Source: JAJDNS01 sp963578825
GTDB lineage: Bacteria; Acidobacteriota; Vicinamibacteria; Fen-336
Length of the DNA: 64,000 nucleotides
Reading direction: 5' to 3'
NCBI GenBank assembly: GCA_963578825.1
Contig: CAUZDW010000015.1
Span: 1-64,000 of the forward strand
Positions within the stretch are counted from its first letter, which is position 1. Each line of letters begins with the position of its first letter. A model generated the notes under the pieces. It was given only the letters and a program-made list of their open reading frames with translations, did not search any database and was not told the DNA's origin. Below, piece after piece: positions 7,529 to 16,763 of the stretch. Made by a program: the position numbers and the translations under genes.

Positions 7529-10002
7529 GGCTCTCTCCTCGCTTCGTCATTCCCCGTCTCTTTGGAACGCTCGGAGGGAGCCAGGGTTGAATCCCCGCCA
7601 GCCGGCGAAGAGCGCCGGGGAACCACGAACGCCAGAATGAAGATCAGGAGGAGGCTCAGGCCGCTGAGGGCCAGACCGGCCAGGGCGAGCGGCGGCCGAT
7701 AGGCCATCTCGACGACGTGACGGCCAGCGGGAACGGCGACCGCACGGAACGCGAGATTGGCTCTCAGGAGGGCCGCGGGCCGGCCGTCGACCTGCGCCAG
7801 CCAGCCAGGATCGTACGTGTCGACCAGGACGACGTGGCCGTCCGTGGAGAGCTCAACGTCCAGGCGGACGCGGTCCGCGGTCTCTTCGGCAATGCGCACC
7901 AACGAGGAGAAATCGGCCGGCGCACTTCGGGCCAGGACGGTCTCCAGTAGCACCTCGTCCCGTGGCTCGAAGGCCGGGTCCAGAATAGCGCCGACCGTGT
8001 CGATCCCCACGGCCGTGCGGGTGCCACCCACGGCGTACGCCCGGGGAAGCGGATCGGGCACCCCCAGGAGCAGGATGGGATCCGGAAACAGACCCGGGAT
8101 CTCGTCGAGGGGCTCCAGCTCGTCGCCGCCCACTCGATGGAGACCCACCACGTGGGTCACGGCTCCCACCTGCAACAGCCGGAGGAGACCGCCCGGCTGA
8201 TCCTCCACCAGGCGGGCGAGGTGTGTCATCCGGGCGAGAGACTCCGAGTGCAGGCCGCGATAGTCGATGTCGAACGCCTGCAGCAGATCCCAGCGTCCCG
8301 CGGTCTGGGGCACGAGGCTCAACTGCATCCCGAGGGCTGTCGCCGCCGCGGCCGACCACCCGGGCGGGACACCGATCACCTGGTGCGCGTAACGACGGCC
8401 GAGCCGCCGCATCGCCACGCCCGGGTCGCTGTAGTCGTAGGAGTAGACCCGGACACTCGCCGGATCGCCGATGGCCTCGAGGACCTCGGGACGGTACACA
8501 TAGAGCCCGGGCGGTGCCATCGGGTTGGGCCGGGGGTGCACCAGGGCGAGATCGCAGATGGCGACGGCAGCGAGACCGCCGGCGAGCAGAGCCGGGCTCC
8601 AGTTCCGTCGCGCCGCGAGCCAGGCCAGCGAGAGCGCCACCAGGGCCAGGGCCGCCCGAGTGCCCAGGGCCTGTCCCAGGGGCCGCAGCAGCGCGGCGAC
8701 GGTCGCCGAAGGGCCGTCGCCGAACGCGAGCATTGGACGGAACGCGTGGGGAGACGTCAGGAGAAGGACGGCGGCGACACCGCTGGCGACACCGAGAATC
8801 GCCAGGGGCACGAGCGCGCGGCGCAGGTGTCGGTTCGACGCCGGGTGGCTGCGCCAGACCTCCATGCCCAACGCGGACAGAGCCGCCCAGGCGAATCCGA
8901 CCAGGACCATGGCCTTCACGGGGTAGCGGAGGAGGCGCAGCGGCGGGACGAGAGTGGTGAGCCCATCGTAGAGAGGCGTGTGGGGGCCGAGTGCGACGAG
9001 CAGAGCCCCGAGGCCCAACCCCGCGAGGACGAACCGCCTCCGGCCGGGCGCACCCAGGAGGCCCGCCGCGACGAGGACCACCGCGGGCAGTCCGAGATAG
9101 AGGGACGTGAGGAACGGCTCGCGGCTCCGGCCGAGGGCTGCGGCGACGGCGGGGGCGAGGGGCAGGCTCCCGGGCACGCCCGGCGCCACCGTCTCGGCCA
9201 GCTCCAGCGGATGGAGCGACCAGTAGGTTCGGACGGACTCGGGCAGATCACGTCGAGACGAGCGGGAGACCACGTCGAGAGCCGCGAGCCAGAGGCCGGC
9301 CGAGAGGGCGACGGCCAGCGCGAGGGCCAAAGCGCCGCCGGCGACGAGGGGACGCCACGCCCGCCACCCCGCGCGCCAGGGCACGTGCAGCGCGGCGACC
9401 CAGGCGCCCAGGGCCAGGAGGGTCATGGCACACATCTCGGCGGAGCCGGCCAGGATCTGGAGCCCGAGGACGAGCCCGAGGACGGCCACGTCCCGGAGAC
9501 GCCGGCGCTCGATCGCCCGCTCGGTCGTCAGGAAGACCGCCGGAATCCAGGCCGCGCTGGCGAAGTGGTGCCACAGGTCCACCAGGGAGAGGAACGGCCC
9601 TCCGAGGACCCAGATCGCCGCCCCCACCACCGCGGATAACCGGGCGACGGGAAAGCGTCGAGCCAGGGCGTAGAACGCCAGTCCGGAGAAGAGCACGTGG
9701 ACGAAGGCGAACACGGTGTAGTACGTCCAGGGCTCCAGGAGCAGGGTGAGCCATGTGAGCGGGTAGAGAACCTGGGCACCGGGGTCGGCCAGCAGGGGCT
9801 GGCCAAAGGCCGGGCTCGGGTCCCAGAGAGGCCATCCCCCGCCCGTCCACGCCCGGACGAACCCGCGGATCTGCGAGTGCCAGGCCAGGTGGACGTCGCG
9901 CTTGAAGAAGACCGCCCCGCCGAAGAGGGGCTCGCGAAACAGAGCGACCACCAGGACGGCCAGGCTGTAGAGGGCGAGGCGCTCGGCCTGCTTCTCCCGC
10001 AC
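7525..10002 (-). CDS. YfhO family membrane protein (putative GT-C glycosyltransferase)
   Basis: An 825-residue protein with about twelve or more hydrophobic segments in the first two-thirds and a soluble C-terminal beta domain (VLVDTYDPGWLAQVDGRPA) before one last membrane helix. This is the layout of Bacterial membrane protein YfhO, a GT-C-fold family implicated in glycosylation of lipoteichoic acid or other envelope glycans. The N-terminal loop with a DPSPAFGQPLLADPGAQVLY segment is the usual conserved catalytic loop. Start is GTG at 10002, 6 bp after purH. Substrate is unknown. Confidence 0.82.
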   Translation of the reverse strand: MREKQAERLALYSLAVLVVALFREPLFGGAVFFKRDVHLAWHSQIRGFVRAWTGGGWPLWDPSPAFGQPLLADPGAQVLYPLTWLTLLLEPWTYYTVFAFVHVLFSGLAFYALARRFPVARLSAVVGAAIWVLGGPFLSLVDLWHHFASAAWIPAVFLTTERAIERRRLRDVAVLGLVLGLQILAGSAEMCAMTLLALGAWVAALHVPWRAGWRAWRPLVAGGALALALAVALSAGLWLAALDVVSRSSRRDLPESVRTYWSLHPLELAETVAPGVPGSLPLAPAVAAALGRSREPFLTSLYLGLPAVVLVAAGLLGAPGRRRFVLAGLGLGALLVALGPHTPLYDGLTTLVPPLRLLRYPVKAMVLVGFAWAALSALGMEVWRSHPASNRHLRRALVPLAILGVASGVAAVLLLTSPHAFRPMLAFGDGPSATVAALLRPLGQALGTRAALALVALSLAWLAARRNWSPALLAGGLAAVAICDLALVHPRPNPMAPPGLYVYRPEVLEAIGDPASVRVYSYDYSDPGVAMRRLGRRYAHQVIGVPPGWSAAAATALGMQLSLVPQTAGRWDLLQAFDIDYRGLHSESLARMTHLARLVEDQPGGLLRLLQVGAVTHVVGLHRVGGDELEPLDEIPGLFPDPILLLGVPDPLPRAYAVGGTRTAVGIDTVGAILDPAFEPRDEVLLETVLARSAPADFSSLVRIAEETADRVRLDVELSTDGHVVLVDTYDPGWLAQVDGRPAALLRANLAFRAVAVPAGRHVVEMAYRPPLALAGLALSGLSLLLIFILAFVVPRRSSPAGGDSTLAPSERSKETGNDEARREP

Positions 10003-10008
10003 CTGCTA

Positions 10009-11580
10009 CTAGTGGCGGAAGTGGCGGACGCCTGTGAACACCATGGCAAGATCGTGCTCGTCGGCCGCCGCGATGGTTTCTTCGTCCCGCACCGAGCCGC
10101 CGGGCTGGATGATCGCTGTGGCACCCGTCTTCGCGATCTCGTCGATCCCGTCGCGGAACGGGAAGAAGGCGTCCGAGGCCACGACCGTGCCGGCCAGGGG
10201 GAGCACCGCCTTCTCGGCAGCGAATCGCGCGGCGTCGACCCGGCTCATCTGGCCCGCGCCCACCCCCACGGTCTGCACCGCGTTGGCGTAGACGATGGCG
10301 TTGGACTTGACGTGCTTGACCACGGTCCACCCGAAGAGGAGAGCCTTCCACTCTTCATCGGTGGGAGCCCGCTTGGTCACCACCTCGCAGCGATCACGCT
10401 CGATCTGGTGCAGATCCCACTGCTGCGCCAGCAGCCCCCCCATGACCCGCCGCTGGTCGAACCCGCTCACTTTGTGGATGCTGGTGGTGTCCATGTTCAG
10501 CACCCGAAGGTTCTTCTTCTTCGACAGGACCGCGACCGCCGCCGCATCGAACCCAGGAGCGATGATCGCCTCCACGAAGTGGGCCGTGGCCTTGCTGGCC
10601 GCCGCCTCGTCGACGCGCTCGTTGAAGGCGATGATCCCGCCGAACGCCGAGGTGGGGTCGCAGGCCCAGGCCCGCTCGCAGGCCTCCACCGAGCTCTCCC
10701 CAAGACCGGTCCCACACGGGTTCGTGTGCTTCACGATGACGCAAGCGGTCTCGTCGAGCTCCGTGGCCAGGCGCCACGCCGCGTCCAGGTCGAGGATGTT
10801 GTTGAAGGAGAGCTCCTTGCCCTGCAGCTTTCGGGCCGATGCCACCGAGTACAGCGTCGATCCCAGGTCGGAATAGAAGGCGGCCCGCTGATGTGGGTTC
10901 TCCCCGTACCGCAGGTCCTGCACCTTCTCGAATGTGGGACTCAGGCGATAGGGGAAGGTGTCGTCGTTCTCGGCGGGCACGTATGCCCCGTCCTGCACCT
11001 CCACCTGGGCAAAGTAGCCGGCGATGGCGGCCTCGTACCGGGCGGTGTGGCGGAAGGCCTTTTGAGCCAGGTAGAGGCGGGTCGCGGCATCGATCCCGTC
11101 TGGACGGTCGAGCTGCTCGAGAAGGAGCCCGTAGTCGGCCGGGTCGACCAGCACCGCCACGTCCCTGAAGTTCTTGGCCGCGGCGCGGACCATGGTGGGG
11201 CCGCCAATGTCCACATTCTCGATGGCCTCGTCGAACGTGCAACCCTTGGACACGCGATCCTCGAACGGGTAGAGATTGACCACTACCACGTCGATGGGAG
11301 TGATCTTCTGCTTCTCGAGGGCCTTCCGATGCTCGCTCACGTCACGCCGGGCGAGAATGCCGCCGTGGATCTTCGGGTGGAGCGTCTTCACTCGCCCGTC
11401 CAGGATCTCCGGGAACCCCGTGGCCTTCGAGACACCCGTGACCTTCACCCTGGCCTTCTTGAGCTCGGCGGCGGTCCCCCCGGTGGAGAGGATCTCGAAT
11501 CCCCGCTCGGTGAGGCCACGGGCGAGGTCGACCACACCATCCTTGCGGTACACCGACAGGAGCGCTCTTCTAGCGGTCAT
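10009..11580 (-). CDS. purH: Bifunctional AICAR transformylase / IMP cyclohydrolase
   Basis: PurH catalyses the last two steps of de novo IMP synthesis. The 523-residue protein has the N-terminal methylglyoxal-synthase-like cyclohydrolase domain (ALLSVYRKDGVVDLA, ILSTGGTA) and the transformylase domain with the catalytic KHTNPCG motif near residue 280, SAFGGIIAFN, and a canonical end containing AIIQPGGSVRDEE and VFTGVRHFRH. Length is typical. ATG 11580 overlaps the upstream gene by 11 bp. I see no damage. Confidence 0.97.
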   Translation of the reverse strand: MTARRALLSVYRKDGVVDLARGLTERGFEILSTGGTAAELKKARVKVTGVSKATGFPEILDGRVKTLHPKIHGGILARRDVSEHRKALEKQKITPIDVVVVNLYPFEDRVSKGCTFDEAIENVDIGGPTMVRAAAKNFRDVAVLVDPADYGLLLEQLDRPDGIDAATRLYLAQKAFRHTARYEAAIAGYFAQVEVQDGAYVPAENDDTFPYRLSPTFEKVQDLRYGENPHQRAAFYSDLGSTLYSVASARKLQGKELSFNNILDLDAAWRLATELDETACVIVKHTNPCGTGLGESSVEACERAWACDPTSAFGGIIAFNERVDEAAASKATAHFVEAIIAPGFDAAAVAVLSKKKNLRVLNMDTTSIHKVSGFDQRRVMGGLLAQQWDLHQIERDRCEVVTKRAPTDEEWKALLFGWTVVKHVKSNAIVYANAVQTVGVGAGQMSRVDAARFAAEKAVLPLAGTVVASDAFFPFRDGIDEIAKTGATAIIQPGGSVRDEETIAAADEHDLAMVFTGVRHFRH

Positions 11581-12376
11581 GTTGTCTCCGGTTCTCTGGG
11601 ACGTGGGTCTCGGCCGTGACCTCGCGATCCTGTGGGGTGACCTCGACGGGCGTCCGCATCGAGGTCGTGTCGCCCCGCGCCTCGCGCCACACCGCCAGCC
11701 ACGTGGCGGCAATGCCGGTCACCGCGCGAGAGTAGGAAAGCGAGGCCACCGCCCATGCGGGGGAACGGTAGTCGAGCCGACGATGGTCGACGAGGCGGCC
11801 GTCGCGAAACAGCTCCGTGCGGATCACCGGGGCCTGCGGGCGACTTCGATCGAGCATCGATTGCCACAGCTCGGGAAGGTGCTCGCGAGTAACCTCGAGG
11901 GCCTCGGAATCGTCGAGGACCACCGGCATCCGGTCGAGGTTGGCGTCGAGGAGCGCATAGTACTCGCGCGGCACCCCGGCGGGCCATCCCTCCGGGACGC
12001 CCACGAGAATCGGATCGGCGATGTCGGCCGGGACACGCAGGAGCCCTCCGAGCCGCACGAGGCCCTCGCTGACCCGGCCCTCCTTCAAGAGCGTCACCAC
12101 CCGGCCGGTCTCGTAGTCCAGCGCGGCCAGCGTCTCGGGTTGCAACCGCCCCCCGGGGATCTCCACTGCCAGCGCCCGGACGATGTCCGGCGGGAAGCGG
12201 TCGATCTCCCTCCGGATCTGCGTCTCTCGCTCCCCCAGCAGCCGCGACAGCGACCGCGGCAGCAGCCGGCGGGCGTCCCGAGACAGAGCCGTCATCGTCT
12301 CCGCGGGCCAGGCCAGGGCCGGATCCGGGAGGAGTGCGAGCAGGATGATCGGAAAGAGACTTCGCTTCAACGTCAC
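11570..12376 (-). CDS. Secreted protein of unknown function
   Basis: About 268 residues. GTG 12376 overlaps the stop of the upstream frameshifted gene by four bases (GTGA), and translation from it begins directly with a signal peptide (KRSLFPIILLALLPDPALA), which supports this start over a longer in-frame reading that runs into the preceding gene. The mature part begins with Trp and is mostly helical with FPPDIVRAL and EGLVRLGGLLRVPADIADP segments. The leading Trp and helical character recall zinc-dependent phospholipase C/S1-P1 nucleases, but the His ligands of that fold are not evident, so I do not assign it. It overlaps the purH start by 11 bp. Confidence 0.72.
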   Translation of the reverse strand: MTLKRSLFPIILLALLPDPALAWPAETMTALSRDARRLLPRSLSRLLGERETQIRREIDRFPPDIVRALAVEIPGGRLQPETLAALDYETGRVVTLLKEGRVSEGLVRLGGLLRVPADIADPILVGVPEGWPAGVPREYYALLDANLDRMPVVLDDSEALEVTREHLPELWQSMLDRSRPQAPVIRTELFRDGRLVDHRRLDYRSPAWAVASLSYSRAVTGIAATWLAVWREARGDTTSMRTPVEVTPQDREVTAETHVPENRRQHDR

Positions 12377-12965
12377 TTCACGATCCGCGCCTTGAGCGAC
12401 ACCTTTTCCCTTGCTCGAGTCCAGGCGGAAGTCCACCGCCCGGGCTCCCTTGTCACCCAGGATCTTCGCGGTCTGCTGTCCGATGAGCTGCCTGAAGCTC
12501 TCGTAGGCCGGCGCCTCCCCCTCGCCGAGGCACTGGCGCTCCTCCACGTAGCGCTGGTAAAGAGCCTGCACCTGCGCGTCGTCGGCTTCCACACTCCCGA
12601 TACGAAACTCACGACCGGTCCCTCCGCCGCCCGCGGGCATGCGGTGCTCCCGCTCGGGCGCCGGCGGGGGAAGGACGTCGGCCTTCAGCCCGTGGACACC
12701 GAAGGTCTTGCCCTCCTCCCGGGCCCGCAGTCTCTTCTGCCACAGCTCGTTGAACGTGTTGAAGCGGGCGGTGAGGGTCTGATAGCGGAAGCGCGCCGTG
12801 CTGTTGCTGATCTCCTGGTACGCGTACTCCCGAATCGTCTTCTCGACCCTGCGCTGCAGCTCGTTGGGCGGCTTGGCTTCTATGCCGGTGAAGAACAGCT
12901 CCCACTTGCGTATGCAGCTGGCGGATGTTGGTGTTGAGGAGATCGATGTCTTCGGAGAGACCCAT
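12373..12965 (-). pseudogene. MXAN_5187-like conserved protein, two apparent frameshifts
   Basis: Three reading frames must be joined to recover one protein of about 195 residues. Frame 1 starts at ATG 12965 (MGLSEDIDLLNTNIRQL). Dropping one base near 12905-12918 continues as KWELFFTGIEAKPPNELQRR, then RFRYQTLTARFNTFNELWQK. Dropping one more base in the GGGAAAA run near 12401-12411 gives the end EKVSLKARIVK and a stop at 12373 that overlaps the next gene's GTG. Coiled-coil N-terminus, a middle helix rich in aromatic and basic residues and a short beta tail resemble the C-terminal domain of the myxobacterial MXAN_5187 family (function unknown). Either two one-base insertions occurred or the sequence has errors. 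Confidence 0.65.
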
Positions 12966-12967
12966 GG

Positions 12968-13375
12968 TCAGGCCTCCCCGCCCACGAAGATCCAGAAGAG
13001 CGGAAGCCACAGCTCGTGTCCATAGGGCGCCTTCTTGCCGTCGATCTCCACCTCGGTGCCCGTGCGACCACGCACGAGCTCGAAGAGGTCCCGCAGCGTT
13101 CGCGCGGCGCCCGGGTCGAAGGCGGCGTGGTGGACGCGATCGCCCGCCTCCCCGTCCTCCCGGTAGACCGGAGACAGACGTGCGAGCTCGACCGCGCGCT
13201 CGTATTCCGAGCCCTCGAAAGCCTCGAAGCTCAGGCCGACACGGACGGGCCGGGGGCGGCGGCCGGGATAGAGAAGGTCGACCATTTCGTCGGAGAGATG
13301 GGAGACGTCCTCCTCGTCCCGCGGCAACACCCGCGGCAGGCGGTCCGCAAAGTCCGGCGGGCGCTCCCGACGCAT
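12968..13375 (-). CDS. Conserved-looking 135-residue protein of unknown function
   Basis: A soluble, acidic protein with no signal peptide. It opens with a charged segment (RLPRVLPRDEEDVSHLSDE) and ends in YGHELWLPLFWIFVGGEA. I do not recognise the family. It is first gene of the minus-strand run leading to purH; its stop lies 2 bp before the ATG of the following gene. A TATCCT hexamer (13387-13382) sits six bases before the ATG with no Shine-Dalgarno, suggesting a leaderless message. Confidence 0.7.
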   Translation of the reverse strand: MRRERPPDFADRLPRVLPRDEEDVSHLSDEMVDLLYPGRRPRPVRVGLSFEAFEGSEYERAVELARLSPVYREDGEAGDRVHHAAFDPGAARTLRDLFELVRGRTGTEVEIDGKKAPYGHELWLPLFWIFVGGEA

Positions 13376-13381
13376 CGGGCG

Positions 13382-13387
13382 AGGATA
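13382..13387 (-). promoter_or_regulatory. -10-like hexamer, probable leaderless start
   Basis: On the minus strand TATCCT lies six bases upstream of the ATG at 13375, without any ribosome-binding sequence between. No convincing -35 is seen. Confidence 0.3.
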
Positions 13388-13462
13388 CCACGGGCCCCGC
13401 CTCCGGCGGCAGGCCGCGCACCGGCCCTCCGGCGTGCTCGCTCGGCGGAGGGTTCGGGCGTG

Positions 13463-13468
13463 TATAGT
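13463..13468 (+). promoter_or_regulatory. -10-like hexamer of selA, probable leaderless start
   Basis: TATAGT ends eight bases before the selA ATG at 13477; the spacer (cttcttcc) contains no Shine-Dalgarno. Transcription starting 6-8 bases downstream would begin at the start codon. Confidence 0.4.
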
Positions 13469-13476
13469 CTTCTTCC

Positions 13477-14871
<1,395 letters not shown>

Positions 14872-14877
14872 GACGCA

Positions 14878-15228
14878 TCACAGCGCGTTCAGATCACCGT
14901 GTACGGTCTCCCCCTCGAACAGGGTCAGAAGAACCCGGGTCTCGGAGATGTCGGCCGGATCGATCTCGAACACGTTTTGATCGAGATCGATCAGGTCGGC
15001 CAGTTTGCCGACCTCGATCGAACCGGTCCGGTCCTCGTGCTTGTTCAGGAATGCCGCATTGATGGTGAACGCGACCAGGGCCGCCAGCAGGCCGGCGAGG
15101 CTGAGGGGGGCCGAGGGCGTGGGCTTGCCCTTCGGCGAAAACGCCTGGACCAGGAGGACGACGAGGCCCGTCGCGGCCACGATCATCGCGGGGACGATCG
15201 GCCTGAGGTCCAGCTCGCCGCCGCTCAC
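14878..15228 (-). pseudogene. nuoN: Chimera: N-terminus of NuoN joined in frame to an amidohydrolase C-terminus
   Basis: The 116-residue reading frame begins as NuoN: GTG 15228 overlaps the nuoM stop by four bases (GTGA), and residues 1-55 contain two NuoN-type membrane helices (IVPAMIVAATGLVVLLVQAF, then LSLAGLLAALVAF). Near residue 57 (about 15063-15075) it switches to a soluble sequence typical of the end of YtcJ-type amidohydrolases: FLNKHEDRTGSIEVGKLADL, then TRVLLTLFEGETVHG. A complete NuoN has about 480 residues and 14 helices, so nearly all of the proton-pumping subunit is missing. The join is in frame and on one strand, as a large deletion or an assembly collapse would give. Unless an intact nuoN exists elsewhere, complex I from this operon cannot be complete. 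Confidence 0.85.
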
Positions 15229-16763
15229 CGCTGCACCTCGCCGGGCACCGACTGCAGATCGGCGCCTGCGGCGGCAACCGACTTGGTCTTGTCATGCACT
15301 TGCAGGACGAGGGCGTCGGCCGCCGGCTCGATGCGCCTGGTGAAGTAGGGGCTGGCCACGCCCATGATGATCGCGAGGGCGACCAGGGGGACGAGGATCA
15401 CCGCCTCACGAAGGCTGAGGTCCGAGAGCTTCCGGTTCTTCGGGTGGGTCACCTCTCCATGGAACACCCGCTTCACGAGCCACAGCATGTAGGAGGCCGC
15501 CAGGACGACGCCCAGAGAAGCGAACACCACGAGGGTCGGACTGAAGGGCCACGCCCCGACGAGGATCAGGAACTCGCCCACGAAGCCGTTGAAGCCGGGC
15601 ACGGCGATGGACGAGAGGCTGATCATCAGGAACACCGCCGCGTACCAGGGCATCACCGACTTGAGGCCGCCGAACTCCGAGATGAGCCGGGTGTGGCGCC
15701 GGTCGTAGAGCATCCCCACCAGGAAGAAGAGCGCCCCGGTGGAGATGCCGTGGCTCAGCATCTGGAAGACCGAGCCGACGAGGCTCGTGGTGGTGCAGGC
15801 GGCGATCCCGAGCATCACGAAGCCGAGGTGGGACACCGACGAGTACGCCACGAGCTTCTTCAGATCGGGCTGGACCAGCGCGACGAGGGCTCCGTAGAGG
15901 ATCCCGATGACGGCCAGAACGGCGATGAACGGGGCGAAGCGCATCGCCGCATCCGGGAAGAGAGGAAAGGCGATTCGCAGGAAGCCGTAGCCCCCCATCT
16001 TCAGCAGCACCCCAGCCAGGAGGACCGAGCCCGCCGTCGGCGCCTCCACGTGAGCATCGGGCAGCCACGTGTGGAACGGGAACATCGGGACCTTGATGGC
16101 GAAGGCCAGGGCGCAAGACAAGAAGAGCCAGGTCTGGATCGCCGGGTCCACCGGGACCGCCACGAGGGCGGCCAGATCGAAGGAGCGCACGCCGGCCACC
16201 CGGTACAGAACGAGGAAAGCGACCAGCATCACCACGCTGCCGGCAAAGGTGTAGAGAAAGAACTTCACGGCGGCGTAGATGCGCCGCTCGTGCCCCCAGA
16301 CCCCAATGAGGAAGTACATCGGGATGAGCATCGCTTCCCAGAACACATAGAAGAGGAAGAGGTCGAGGGCCACGAAGACCCCGATCATCCCCGCCTCGAG
16401 CAACAGCATGAAGATGATGAACTCGCGCACGCGCTTTGCGATGGAGCTCCACGACCCCAGGAGGGCCAGCGGCGTGAGGAAGGTGGCGAGTACGACGAGC
16501 CACAGGGAAAGCCCGTCGATGCCCACGTGGTACGAGATCCCCCAGTCCGGAATCCACGGCGCCCGTTCCACGAACTGCATGCCCGCAACGTCCTCGAAAC
16601 CGCGAACGAGGAGAAGCGACAGCCCGAAGCCCACGGTGGAGAAGACCAGGCCGAGAATCTTCTGCAGGGTCTTCGACTCGCGCCGGGTCACCGCGATGGC
16701 CAGCGCGCCCACCACGGGCAGGAGAATCAGGAGCGTGATCAGGTGTTGGTTCAGGACACTCAT
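15225..16763 (-). CDS. nuoM: NADH-quinone oxidoreductase subunit M
   Basis: A proton-pumping, antiporter-like subunit of complex I. The 512-residue protein has about 14 membrane helices and the NuoM hallmarks: WIPDWGISYHVGIDGLSLWL near residue 70, the key Glu in LLLEAGMIGVFVALD, FPFHTWLPDAHVEAPTAGSV near residue 235 and the LVAYSSVSHLGFVMLGI segment. ATG 16763 overlaps the nuoL stop (ATGA) and its own stop overlaps the nuoN' GTG, so L, M and N' are translationally coupled. No lesions seen. Confidence 0.97.
   Translation of the reverse strand: MSVLNQHLITLLILLPVVGALAIAVTRRESKTLQKILGLVFSTVGFGLSLLLVRGFEDVAGMQFVERAPWIPDWGISYHVGIDGLSLWLVVLATFLTPLALLGSWSSIAKRVREFIIFMLLLEAGMIGVFVALDLFLFYVFWEAMLIPMYFLIGVWGHERRIYAAVKFFLYTFAGSVVMLVAFLVLYRVAGVRSFDLAALVAVPVDPAIQTWLFLSCALAFAIKVPMFPFHTWLPDAHVEAPTAGSVLLAGVLLKMGGYGFLRIAFPLFPDAAMRFAPFIAVLAVIGILYGALVALVQPDLKKLVAYSSVSHLGFVMLGIAACTTTSLVGSVFQMLSHGISTGALFFLVGMLYDRRHTRLISEFGGLKSVMPWYAAVFLMISLSSIAVPGFNGFVGEFLILVGAWPFSPTLVVFASLGVVLAASYMLWLVKRVFHGEVTHPKNRKLSDLSLREAVILVPLVALAIIMGVASPYFTRRIEPAADALVLQVHDKTKSVAAAGADLQSVPGEVQR

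Noticed and set aside
11570..12640. One 356-residue protein from ATG 12640 to 11570
   Set aside because: It is an artefact: the first part belongs to a frameshifted upstream gene whose true end overlaps a GTG that opens a signal peptide.
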